Shown here in pieces: positions 48,903 to 58,200 of a stretch of DNA of 59,949 nucleotides. The DNA comes from Myxococcales bacterium (lineage in GTDB: Bacteria; Myxococcota_A; Polyangia; Palsa-1104; JAEUJZ01). The notes beneath the pieces are model-generated. The model saw only the letters and a list, made by a program, of their open reading frames with translations. It was not told the origin of the DNA and ran no database searches. The stretch spans positions 1 to 59,949 of the forward strand of contig JAEUKB010000018.1 in the NCBI GenBank assembly GCA_016794365.1, given 5' to 3'. A program made the translations under genes and the position numbers. Every line of letters starts with the position of its first letter. Position 1 is the first letter of the stretch.

Positions 48903-51719
48903 ATGACCATTCGTCGTTTCGGGTCCGTGGCAAGCTCAGTGCTTGGACTCCTGTCTGCTGTGGGTGTAAGTACGCTGTGCTCGACGGTGTTTGCGGCTCC
49001 GCAGAAGCTTGCGGAGTTCAATGAAAAAGGAAGCTTCCTACTGATTGGGAACACCGTTGGCTGGGACTGCGCTGCTGGGGTTCCGCAGCCCACCGTCGGT
49101 TCAATCAATACGGGCTCGTGTTCAACCAACACGGAAGACAGCTCTGCGGACATTCTGTGGCAGACCGATGGAACGTCGGCCACGGCGGATGGAGCAACCA
49201 CTCCGCTGCGTGCAAGCAGTGCTGCGTTTCTGTCGATTCCTCCGGGTGCTGTGGTGGTTCATGCGCGGCTGTTTTGGGCCGCTCAGCTTCCGCTCGGAGC
49301 TTCGGCAGGTCGTCAGGTCGGACTGGATCGCCCCGGTGGTTTTCAGTCTGTGATCGTAAATGATCCGCTGTTTCCGGGACTGACGGTCAGCAGTGGTGGA
49401 CGAACGTACTATCAAGGCAACGCAGACATCACCAAGCTGGTCCAGCAGCAAGGCAGCGGTGTGTATCGCGTGTCCGGAGTCCCCACTACATCGCTCAAAG
49501 ATGTGCTGGAAAACGTTGCGTTTGTGAACTGGCACATGATGGTTGTGTATCGCAAGTCGGACGAGCCGACGCGCAACATCGTGGTCTATCGCGGGATGGA
49601 CTCGGTGCAGCAGGGACTGAATGCGAACGCGACGCTCGACGGATTTTTGGTTCCAAACAGCGGCTTTTCGGGACAGCTCGGAATCGTTGGTTATGAAGGC
49701 GATGATTCGCTGACCGGAGATTCCTTTCTGTTTAACGGATCCGTGCTGAGCAATCAGGTCAATCCTGCGACCAACTTTTTTAACAGCAGCCGCAGCACGC
49801 TGGGCGCACCGGTTTCGATCACAGGTGATCTGCCGCAGATGTCGGGACAGCCATCGAGCATGGTGGGAATCGACATGGACGTGGTGGATGTCACAGCGCA
49901 GCTTTCAGCGGGAGCCACCAGCGCGCAGCTGCAAGCGACATCCAGTGGTGATCTGTTTTTCTTGGGTGGCTTTGTCACCGGAATCTCGACGCTGTTCCCG
50001 GTGTTTTCGGAAAGCACCAAGACGTATATGAACGTGAGTCGTCCCGGCAAGCCTGTGATTCCGGGCGATACGGTGAAGTACACGCTGAACGTGGTGAACA
50101 GTGGATCGGATGCTTCGATTGGAACAGTGCTGCGGGATCCGCTTCCGCCAGAGCTGACCTATGTTCCGGGATCGCTCCAGATCCTGAGTGGTCCCAACGC
50201 AGGCGCAAAGACCGATACCAGCGGCGATGATCAAGCAGAGTACGATCCACAGACGCGGACGCTGACGGTCCGAATCGGAAATGGCGCAAGTGCCACGCAA
50301 GGTGGAACGGTTGCAGTGGGCGAAGTCACCCAGATCGAGCTGACTGCGGTGGTCAGTCGCGCGATCTCTGGACGCTTAGACAACCAAGGATCGATCACAG
50401 GACAAGGTCAGCTGGCGGTGGCCAAAGGCGTGACGCGCGCTGGTGCTTGGCTGACGGGGGATGGCACGGCTCCGAGCATTCCGACCAGCATTGTGGTGGA
50501 CTGCCAGACCGATCTTCAGTGCGGAGTCCTGGCTCCCAAGTGTGATCGTTCTTTGGCTCCGCCGCGCTGTGCATGTACGGTCAGCGCAGACTGTCCAAGC
50601 GGCTATGTCTGCGATCCTGCGGGTCGTAGCTGCGTGCAGTGTACGGCGTCTCCGCAACAGGTGTCTGCGTGCTCCGCAGCAGGGCAGGGCGCGATCTGTC
50701 TGGCGGACAATCGCTGCGGTTGCAACTCGGATGCAGACTGCGGAGGCCGCACTTGTGATCTGGGAAGTCGTACATGTCCCAGCCCGAAGTCGGATCTGTC
50801 GGTGGTCGTGATTCCTCCTGCTACGCCGTCTGCACCGGGAACCACTGCGGTGTATAGCGTGCAAGTGACCAACTTGGGAGTCGATCCCGTTACGGATGCC
50901 AACATCTATACCAAGCTGCCTCCTGGGATCACGGGTGCGAGCTGGACTTGTATGCCGATGGGAATGGGCGCGATGTGTCCTGCCGCGAGCGGAAATGGTC
51001 CGCTTCCACCGACGGTGACGCTGCCCGCTGGTGGACAGCTTATCTATACGCTGTCGGTTCCGATTCCGTCGAACTACACAAGTGAAACGGTTCCCATTCG
51101 GGTGAGCGCGCTGCCTCCTGCTGGAACGACCGATCCACAGCCAGGCAACAACAATGGCTACGGCGAAGCGGTGGTGACGCAAGCGAACAAGCCGGACTTG
51201 GTGCTGACGGTCGATGGACAGATTGGACCGGAGCCCTACAGCCAGCAGTACACCGCGAGCGCCACCAACAAAGGAACGGGCGGCGCAAGTGGCGCATACT
51301 TCGGATATACCGCTCCTGTGGGTGCAGAGATCAGCTCTGTCCAGCCCGGTGAAGGATGGACGTGCGTGGTCAGCAATGACAAGCGAACACTCAGCTGCGA
51401 AAGCGCTACGCCGATTCCTCCGCAGGGAAGTACTACGCCGGTGGTGTTTGTGGTGAAGAGTCCGCGTGGCGCGACCTCCCAGCCGTTTGAAGCGACGGTG
51501 ACTCCGCGTGATGAATATGGCTATCCGCTGACCGATGCCAATCCCGCAGACAACACCGTAACGCGGAGCGGAGAAGTGTCGGATGCGAAGCTAGCCGGAA
51601 ACGGATTTGGCTGCGCGATGGCGAGTCCTGCGCAGGATGTTGCGGCTCCGATGGGCGTCCTGGGAAGCCTGCTGATTACCTGCTACTCGCTGCTTCGTCG
51701 TCGGAAGTTTGTGGCGTAA
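48903..51719 (+). CDS. Large surface protein with DUF11-type repeats and MYXO-CTERM-like tail
   Basis: A 938-residue exported protein. The start at 48903 follows AGAGG, gives a signal peptide (SVASSVLGLLSAVGVSTLCSTVFAAP). Two or three DUF11-type conserved repeats occur (GDTVKYTLNVVNSGSDASIGTVLRDPLPPELTYVPG; GTTAVYSVQVTNLGVDPVTDANIYTKLPPGI). Between them is a Cys-rich EGF-like stretch of about 90 residues (CQTDLQCGVLAPKC... CSADCPSGYVC). The end (GFGCAMASPAQDVAAPMGVLGSLLITCYSLLRRRKFVA) has a Cys, a hydrophobic helix and an Arg cluster, the tripartite plan of MYXO-CTERM sorting signals. It would be processed at the outer membrane. Gene order places it with OmpA. Confidence 0.85.
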   Translation: MTIRRFGSVASSVLGLLSAVGVSTLCSTVFAAPQKLAEFNEKGSFLLIGNTVGWDCAAGVPQPTVGSINTGSCSTNTEDSSADILWQTDGTSATADGATTPLRASSAAFLSIPPGAVVVHARLFWAAQLPLGASAGRQVGLDRPGGFQSVIVNDPLFPGLTVSSGGRTYYQGNADITKLVQQQGSGVYRVSGVPTTSLKDVLENVAFVNWHMMVVYRKSDEPTRNIVVYRGMDSVQQGLNANATLDGFLVPNSGFSGQLGIVGYEGDDSLTGDSFLFNGSVLSNQVNPATNFFNSSRSTLGAPVSITGDLPQMSGQPSSMVGIDMDVVDVTAQLSAGATSAQLQATSSGDLFFLGGFVTGISTLFPVFSESTKTYMNVSRPGKPVIPGDTVKYTLNVVNSGSDASIGTVLRDPLPPELTYVPGSLQILSGPNAGAKTDTSGDDQAEYDPQTRTLTVRIGNGASATQGGTVAVGEVTQIELTAVVSRAISGRLDNQGSITGQGQLAVAKGVTRAGAWLTGDGTAPSIPTSIVVDCQTDLQCGVLAPKCDRSLAPPRCACTVSADCPSGYVCDPAGRSCVQCTASPQQVSACSAAGQGAICLADNRCGCNSDADCGGRTCDLGSRTCPSPKSDLSVVVIPPATPSAPGTTAVYSVQVTNLGVDPVTDANIYTKLPPGITGASWTCMPMGMGAMCPAASGNGPLPPTVTLPAGGQLIYTLSVPIPSNYTSETVPIRVSALPPAGTTDPQPGNNNGYGEAVVTQANKPDLVLTVDGQIGPEPYSQQYTASATNKGTGGASGAYFGYTAPVGAEISSVQPGEGWTCVVSNDKRTLSCESATPIPPQGSTTPVVFVVKSPRGATSQPFEATVTPRDEYGYPLTDANPADNTVTRSGEVSDAKLAGNGFGCAMASPAQDVAAPMGVLGSLLITCYSLLRRRKFVA

Positions 51720-51770
51720 GGGACAGAGCGCGCCAGAGCCAGCGCGCGGACGGTGAAAGCCAGCGAGTGA

Positions 51771-52445
51771 TTACAGGGCGGGCCGAGACGATGGAAACTG
51801 AATCTTCGGTCCGCTCTTGGGAGTCAGGACCAAGTGTTCAAACTCGACTTCGCCCACCTTTTCTGCGTGAAATGACTCTTTGGCTTTGGCGTACATAGTG
51901 CTGGGACCGTTGGCATCCGTGACGGCAGCTACGCATAGGGAGAGGTCGGCTCCCCACTTGGAAAAGACCTCTCCGAAGAAGGTGTTGTCCGGATTGGCCC
52001 AGAACGAACCGATGATGTGAGCGTCTTTGGCCAGACAGTCACTTCCTTGCGCAACAGCGAAGAACCAGCGCTGACCTTCTGGGAGCTTTCCGGGATAGAC
52101 AACCTTTCCTTTGAACTCGACTTCACACAGCTTTTGCGGTCCTGGCTTGTCTCCGAACGTCGGCACCTGGATCACGCCTTGTGCCGACGGTGGTGCCGCC
52201 GTTCCTGCATCCGTAGGAGCCGCAGCAGGAGCCGGTTTGGGAGCCGTAGGAATCGCCGGTGCAGCTGGCAAGCTTGCTGCGGAGTTTGTCGTGGTTGGCT
52301 GTTGGTTGGAGGAGGTCTCTGTAACAGGTTTGGTCGTCGCTTTTTGCTCTGAAGAAGGACACCCCGAAAGGAGCGTACTTACCGTCAGAGCGAGCGCACA
52401 AGGGAATGCTTCTTTTAGGAGTGCTGATCTGCTGTCTGATCTCAT
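51771..52445 (-). CDS. Lipoprotein of unknown function
   Basis: A 224-residue predicted lipoprotein with a lipobox-like signal (ALALTVSTLLSGCPSSEQ), a Thr/Pro/Ala-rich linker of about 60 residues, and a C-terminal domain (about 105-224) with several Cys (KLCEVEFKG, SDCLAKD, LSLCVAAV). The domain has the look of a small secreted beta fold (VVYPGKLPEGQRWFFAVAQG, AHIIGSFWANPDNTFFGEVF). No family recognised. Divergent from the propeller lipoprotein gene at 52514. Confidence 0.78.
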   Translation of the reverse strand: MRSDSRSALLKEAFPCALALTVSTLLSGCPSSEQKATTKPVTETSSNQQPTTTNSAASLPAAPAIPTAPKPAPAAAPTDAGTAAPPSAQGVIQVPTFGDKPGPQKLCEVEFKGKVVYPGKLPEGQRWFFAVAQGSDCLAKDAHIIGSFWANPDNTFFGEVFSKWGADLSLCVAAVTDANGPSTMYAKAKESFHAEKVGEVEFEHLVLTPKSGPKIQFPSSRPAL

Positions 52446-52513
52446 ACGACGATGTTATAGTGAAGACAGCCTCATAAGAAGCCAGATTCACTCTCAAGAT
52501 CTAGGAGTACATC

Positions 52514-54289
52514 ATGAGCGTACGTAGTTTGTTTGCGCTTTCTTTGGTGCTCAGTGCTGCATCGTTTAGCTGCAGCAGCATCAACACCGAGGGTAGTTCG
52601 CCCAATAGTAACAATCCTGCCTGCTTGCCGGATCTACCTTGTCCGCCACCAGTGGATCCCAACGGAGGCGTCGATCCGTACAACATTCCTACTCGCTCTG
52701 GGACAACCACTGCGGGTGGTTCTTCGATGAATCCGCTCGATCCAAAGAGCCCTGGATCGACGGGTGTCACCACGGATCCCAGCGGCGCGATTGCGCTGGA
52801 TCTGGCGGGCTTTAAGAATGCGGGTGCTCCGTACATCTGGGTTGCCAACAGCGCGGAAGGAACGGAGTCCAAGATCGATGTCAACACCAACCTGGAAGTA
52901 GCGCGCTACTGCACCTACCGAGGTTGTAACGGAGACCCTTCTCGTTCGACGGTGAGCTTGCAGGGAGACGTGGTCGTTGCCAACCGCGCCAACTACTACG
53001 GAATCAGCTTCCCGAACCGTGCTTCTGCGGTCAAGATCGCAGGCGACAAGAGCCGCTGTGTCGATCGCAATGGCAACGGAAAGATCGATACGTTTGAAGG
53101 CGCGGGCCCGATTCCGGCGGCGTATATTTGGCAAGCAAATCAGCAAGACAGTCCTGATGAGTGCGTGCTGTGGCTGACGGATCTGTCCAAAGATGCAGCA
53201 GGAAACGCGGTTGGTGGTGCAGGAACGCTGCCGCGCGCAGCGACGTTTGACTCGACGATCGGTGCAGACGGAACGCTGTCCAACTACGTGTACATCGGTC
53301 TGTATAACACCCGCGAAGTGCTGCGGATGGATGCCAAGACCGGCGCCATTGTGAAGCGGATTCCGGTTCCAACCACAGCGCCGTACGGAATGGTGGGCGA
53401 CAAGGACGGAAACCTCTGGGTGCGTGGCGGATCGCTGGTGAAGATCGATGTGAAGAACAACGATACTGTCAGCTCGTATTCGGAAGCATGCGGATACGGA
53501 ATCAGTGCCGATGCGCGTGGTTACATCTATCAAGCCGGTGGCGGCTGCGTCGCACGCTTCGATCCGGCCAACCCCGCAAAGGGCTGGGAAGTACTCAACT
53601 ACGGTGGCGGATCGGGACGAGGACTTGCACTCGATAGCAAGTTCAACCTGTACGTTGCGGATACCAGCAATGGCATCTATCACATCGATGCATCGCAGCC
53701 GCACGGAATGGGAATGACGACCAAGCGTCTGGTGTCTCCGCGCGGTGTGAGCGTGGAAAGCTACTACCTGGGAATCGGCATCGACAAGAACGAGCAGCCG
53801 TGGGTTGTCTCGACGGGCGCATCGAACCTGGGCACTCGCGTCCCTGGCTCTGGTCGCGTCTATCACATCAATCCTGTGGACTACACGTTTGCAACCGTTC
53901 AGACCGGAGACAATCCCTACACGTATTCCGACATGACGGGTGCGCAGCTTCGCATCGCGGGTGCTCCGTTTGGAATCTATCGCCACACCTTCAAGTCGGA
54001 CTGTGCGCCGCAGAAGACGACGTGGACGGAAGTGACGTATGATCTTGTGACGCCAGCGGGAACTTCGGTGGACATCAGCGCGCGTGGTGCGGGCGACTTG
54101 ACCTCGCTCAACACTGCGATCTTTGGACCGGCTACCACGATTCCTCCTGCGGTGGCGGGTCCGCTCAAGCCGAGCATCAACGAAGGTGTGGACAACACCT
54201 ATCTACAGCTTCAGTTCAAGCTGAACGCGAACGCACCGACGATCACTCCGACGGTGAACAACCTTCAGGCCAAGTACATCTGCGGCTAA
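52514..54289 (+). CDS. Lipoprotein with YncE/NHL-like propeller
   Basis: A 591-residue predicted lipoprotein. Signal and lipobox: LFALSLVLSAASFSCSS. A Pro-rich linker is followed by a domain with repeats of the YncE/virginiamycin lyase-like propeller type: APYIWVANSAEGTESKIDVNTNLEVARY, YVYIGLYNTREVLRMDAKTGAIVKRIPVPTTAPYGMVGDKDGNLWVRGG, NLYVADTSNGIYHID. The C-terminal 120 residues are a different, probably beta-sandwich, domain (TFKSDCAPQKTTWTEVTYDLVTPAGTSVDISARG). Family role is usually recognition of a surface ligand. A strong terminator follows at 54305. Confidence 0.83.
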   Translation: MSVRSLFALSLVLSAASFSCSSINTEGSSPNSNNPACLPDLPCPPPVDPNGGVDPYNIPTRSGTTTAGGSSMNPLDPKSPGSTGVTTDPSGAIALDLAGFKNAGAPYIWVANSAEGTESKIDVNTNLEVARYCTYRGCNGDPSRSTVSLQGDVVVANRANYYGISFPNRASAVKIAGDKSRCVDRNGNGKIDTFEGAGPIPAAYIWQANQQDSPDECVLWLTDLSKDAAGNAVGGAGTLPRAATFDSTIGADGTLSNYVYIGLYNTREVLRMDAKTGAIVKRIPVPTTAPYGMVGDKDGNLWVRGGSLVKIDVKNNDTVSSYSEACGYGISADARGYIYQAGGGCVARFDPANPAKGWEVLNYGGGSGRGLALDSKFNLYVADTSNGIYHIDASQPHGMGMTTKRLVSPRGVSVESYYLGIGIDKNEQPWVVSTGASNLGTRVPGSGRVYHINPVDYTFATVQTGDNPYTYSDMTGAQLRIAGAPFGIYRHTFKSDCAPQKTTWTEVTYDLVTPAGTSVDISARGAGDLTSLNTAIFGPATTIPPAVAGPLKPSINEGVDNTYLQLQFKLNANAPTITPTVNNLQAKYICG

Positions 54290-54304
54290 CGGAATCCATC
54301 CAGT

Positions 54305-54353
54305 GAGCGCGCTGCGCGTCAGTTCTGTGCGTGCAGCGCGCTCTGTTTTCTTT
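54305..54353 (+). terminator. Intrinsic terminator after propeller lipoprotein
   Basis: Perfect stem GAGCGCGCTGC (54305-54315) and GCAGCGCGCTC (54333-54343), then TGTTTTCTTT. Confidence 0.88.
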
Positions 54354-54379
54354 GTCGTCCTAACCGGGAGAAATAGAAG

Positions 54380-54916
54380 ATGATGAGCTTACGGCGTGGC
54401 GTTTTCTTGGGCGGTGTTGTCACGGTACTGCTCTGTCATGCGCATTGTACGGATGCTCCGACAAACAGCGTAGGAGACGGGGGAAGCAGCTCTACGGACA
54501 TGACCATGGTGACTCCTCCGCAGAATCCTCCGGCGGAGCTTGCCATCACTTCTGTGAACCCACCGCGCGTTGCCCAAGATCAGGCCACTACGCTGTCTAT
54601 TGGCGGAACGGGATTCAAAGCAGGAGCAACTGTCACCGTTGGTGGCGTAGCTTGCGCGGGTCCGACTGTCTCGCAGGTAAACTTCACGGGAACGCTCATC
54701 ACTTGTGCGCTTCCGGCGCAGCCAAAGACCTGTGGCAACCAGAACATCGTGGTGACCAATTCCGATGGAACCACTGTCAGCAACAACCAGCTGTTTCTGC
54801 GCCATCCGGCTGCACCAGCCTATGTTGCACGCACTGCGATCTCGGTGGGCGCGACCCCTGACACTGTCCTGGCTGCGGACCTTATCCAAAATGAAGAGTC
54901 GGTGACGATTTCCTGA
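54380..54916 (+). CDS. IPT/TIG-domain lipoprotein, apparently truncated
   Basis: A 178-residue protein with an N-terminal signal and possible lipobox Cys (GVVTVLLCHAHCTDA), then a Thr/Pro-rich linker and one IPT/TIG domain (ITSVNPPRVAQDQATTLSIGGTGFKAGATVTVGGVACAG ... IVVTNSDGTTVSNNQLFL). The last part (ISVGATPDTVLAADLIQNEESVTIS) looks like the beginning of an FG-GAP/VCBS propeller repeat, where a phrase such as 'LAADLNGDG' is usual, but the frame ends at once. It is therefore probably a 3'-truncated remnant of a longer lipoprotein. Repeats and the dispersed element follow. Confidence 0.72.
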   Translation: MMSLRRGVFLGGVVTVLLCHAHCTDAPTNSVGDGGSSSTDMTMVTPPQNPPAELAITSVNPPRVAQDQATTLSIGGTGFKAGATVTVGGVACAGPTVSQVNFTGTLITCALPAQPKTCGNQNIVVTNSDGTTVSNNQLFLRHPAAPAYVARTAISVGATPDTVLAADLIQNEESVTIS

Positions 54917-55249
54917 CAAGTTGTACAAGATTCAGACGAAGTAGATTCGATATTGTCTATACAAAGCGTAATGTGATTCGATTTTATCTTTCCATTGGAA
55001 ACCGATGGGAATGCGCTTCAGAGCCCGAACAGAGCTGATTGGGAGCCCGAACAGAGCTGATTGGGAGTGCGAACGGAAGCGGTTGGGAGTCGCCGGGTTC
55101 CTACACTCCGTCAACTACCAAACCCGCACATTTCGACCGGGGCCCCGCTACCCTGCGAGACTTTTTCCGTCCCGCGAGCGGTCCGAAAAAAGCTCTCCGG
55201 TCGCCCCCAGTCTCTTTACTCAAACTGCGTGTTTCGGTGTGGACTCGGG
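54917..55249. other. Intergenic region holding 22-bp repeats and the dispersed element
   Basis: Convergent gap of 333 bp. It contains three 22-bp units (55021-55086) and the second copy of the dispersed element (55118-55253), and no gene. The AT-rich 54940-55000 part shows no other feature. Confidence 0.65.
55021..55086. repeat. Tandem repeat, 3 x 22 bp
   Basis: Units at 55021-55042 and 55043-55064 are identical (GAGCCCGAACAGAGCTGATT plus GG); the third, 55065-55086, is diverged (GAGTGCGAACGGAAGCGGTT plus GG). The period is twice 11, as in the arrays at 6772 and 12398. Confidence 0.92.
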
Positions 55250-55253
55250 TTAG
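55118..55253. repeat. Dispersed intergenic element, copy 2
   Basis: Second copy of the element at 4-141, same orientation relative to the adjacent leftward gene. Here it overlaps the stop codon of the large kinase gene. The T-run/A-run hairpin is conserved (CTTTTTCCGTCCCGC and GCGGTCCGAAAAAAG). Confidence 0.8.
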
Positions 55254-58200
55254 CTCTTTTGCTTGACCAGCTTGGCCAGTGAGCTGACGCCGTGACGAGA
55301 GGCTGCGAAGGCGATTCCGCTCTGCAAGGTGCTGCGCGTCACCACTCCGCTGAGGTCCACACCCAAAGAGATGAGCGTCTGCGCGATCTCTGCACGAATG
55401 CCGGTAAGCACGGACTGGGTTCCTAGGAGCCGGAGCGCAGCGGCAGCCCGGATCAGCATGCTGGCGACGTTGGTATCGACGTGCTTCATGCCGGTGATGT
55501 CGATGATCACGACGCGGGCGCGATGATGCTGCGCTCCGTCGAGAACCGTCTCAATCACTTGCTGGGCGCGCGCGGTGTCCATCGTTCCGATGAGCGGCAG
55601 GACCATGATCTCATCGGTGATGGGAATCAGCGGCGCGGCAATCTCGGCCAGGCGCGCACTCTGAATGCGAATGACTTCATCTTGCAGGTTGGCGCGCTCA
55701 CGCTCGATGCGGACTCGCTCGGCCAGCTCTTGTTGGGTGCGCTCGTTGGCTGCGGCCAGCTCGTGCGTGCGCTGAATCAGATCGGCATTGCTACGACGCA
55801 GCTCCTCGTTGCTTTTTTGCAACCGGTCGCCGACATCTTTGAGCCGTCCATACAGGATCGCGTTTTCCACCGCCGTAGCCGCTTGACCGGACAGCAGGCG
55901 CAAAAGCTCGATGCGATCCGCCGTGAAGGTATCTTCCGCGACGTTGTTTTCCAGGTACAGCACGCCGCTGAGTCGTCCACGAACCTTCAGTGCCAGACAC
56001 AAGAGCGACTTGGGCTTGCGCGAAAGCACATACGGATCGCTCGCGTAGCGACTGTCGGTGCTGGCGTTGCTAAGCACCAGCGCTTCCCGGGTGTGCGCGA
56101 CGAGCTGCACGATCGAGTGCGCCAGCTCGCTGCTCTTTTCGAGCGGAATGCCGAGTCCAACCTGCACCACGTCGGGATTGACGGTAATAGACGCTTCAAT
56201 CGTCAGGGTTCCGTCGCGATCAAGCAGCAGGAAGCCGCGCTGTGCGCCCGCGTTGGCTGCGACGAGCCGCAGCACCTGTTCGAGCAGTCGATCGAGCACG
56301 ATCTCACTGGCGATGCTCTGGGCCGCATGCAGCACCGTCGCCAGGTCGAGGAACCCGCTGGTGGTCAGGCTCGACGAAGTGGTGACGGTGGGCGACACTG
56401 GATCGCGCGTTCCGTTGAGCAGCACATCACGCTGGAGCGACGGATGCTCTTCGAGAAGCTGCGCAATCTTGTGGCTGGCTCCCCAGCGCTCGTAGCCGTA
56501 GTAGGCGTCGCGAATGTAGACGCTGGACAGGCGGCTGCGACCTTGCTTTTGCAGGAATCGTCCGCACAGCTCCGACGCGATGGCGTTGTGATGGAAGAAC
56601 TCACCTTGCTGCGACAGCGCAATCGCTTGGTCGTACAGATCCATCGCTTCGCTGTAGCTGCCGCGCAGACGCGCTCCTTCGGCCAGCACCAAGACATACT
56701 TGTGACGGTAGCTCTTCGGGAACGCGCTCGCCCACACTGAGAGCTGCTCGATCATCTTGGCCAGGAGCTGTCCGTCCGCACTGTCCTCTTTGTCCGATTG
56801 ACCGAGGGCCAGCAGCGTCAGGCTGCTGTAGAAAAACAGGTCCGTGACAAAGTGCAGGCCCATCGCTCCGCCCAGGTGTACCTGCGCTTCGTGCATCCAC
56901 TTGCGCGCCTGATCGTAGCTTCCGTACAGATAGTCAAGCTGTAGCTTGACCGCGTAATACCAGCACAGCAGCGTCGAAAACTCTGTCTGCTTGATGGCCG
57001 TGATGAACTGATCTTCGTCGAAGTCTCGACCGCTGAGCGAGCTGCGGCTGCCAAGCTGACCAGTCAGGCTGAGCAGCATCTGCCGCGCAAGCTGAAGTGC
57101 GCCGATCGCAAAAGGTTCACGCGCGCGACGGGCCACCGTGAGCAGGCGATCGATCTCTTGGTTGACGGAGGTCAGCTCTTCGCCCGCGCCAAGCAAGTGC
57201 GTGACGGTGTGGAAGCAGCAGTAGCCGACAAAGATCAAGTCGCCGGTTTCCATTCCGGCCTTGATGCCTGCCTGCAAGTATTCCAAGCCACTGCGCAGCG
57301 GTCGCTGATAGCAGTTGATGAAGCCGGAAAATAGACCGTTTAGTCTGCATTCCAGCGACTGGTTCTTGAACTTCTTGTTCAGGGATAGACCAAGCTGTCC
57401 AAATTCGTAGGCTTCCGCATAGTTGCCCAGGATGTTGCCCGCGATGACCGCATAGGAGATGTGCGCGTAGGACGTAAACTCCGTGTTGCCGTGACGCAGC
57501 GACAGCGTGGCCAGCTTCATCACGAGCAGCGACATCAGCGTTGGGTTCAAGAAAAATGCGGGTGTGCAGGACACCAGCAGGAGCCGCTGAATCAGGAGCT
57601 GCTGCGCGTCCATGCAGATCGGCAGGTGCGCCAGCGCGGCGATCGGACGATCTCCGATCAGCGTCTTGAACTCTCCGACGGCGCTTCCGAGCGCGGCCAT
57701 CTGCTCTTGCGGTTCCGTCGGGAACGTCACATCAAAGCGGGCAAGTCCGTCGAGACCTGCATGCAGCGCTTTGACCATCTCTCCCTTGGTTGCGTACAGC
57801 TCAATGCGTAGCACCGCGACGCGAACGTGATCGGCGCTGCTACGCAGCCGTGGCAGCATGACATCGAACAGCGCTTCGGCCTGCGCCAGCTTGCCGCTTA
57901 GGTAGTGGCTCTCTGCCAGCTCGACGGACAGATCGAAGGTCAGCTCGTAGTCGGAGTCCCAGCCGCTGCTTGGTATCAGCTCGACGCCCGCCTGGAGATA
58001 CGTCGCAGAGGCTTGATACGCCGTCGAGAGCTTGGCGCGTTTTCCGGCCCGCAGCTGGACTCTGGCTGCGCGTCGGCGTTCGTCGGGATCGGCTAGTTCG
58101 CTGGCACCGTGAAGCAGGTGATTGGCCAGCTCGAACACCTCGCTGTCGTCGATTTCTCCGCCGCTGCGCTGCTGAAGCAGTCGTGCGATGCGTAGATGCA

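Noticed and set aside
55481..56740. 419-codon plus-strand frame opposite the large kinase gene
   Set aside because: It mirrors the STAS/GAF coding sequence; the protein is Arg/Gln/His-rich and matches no fold.
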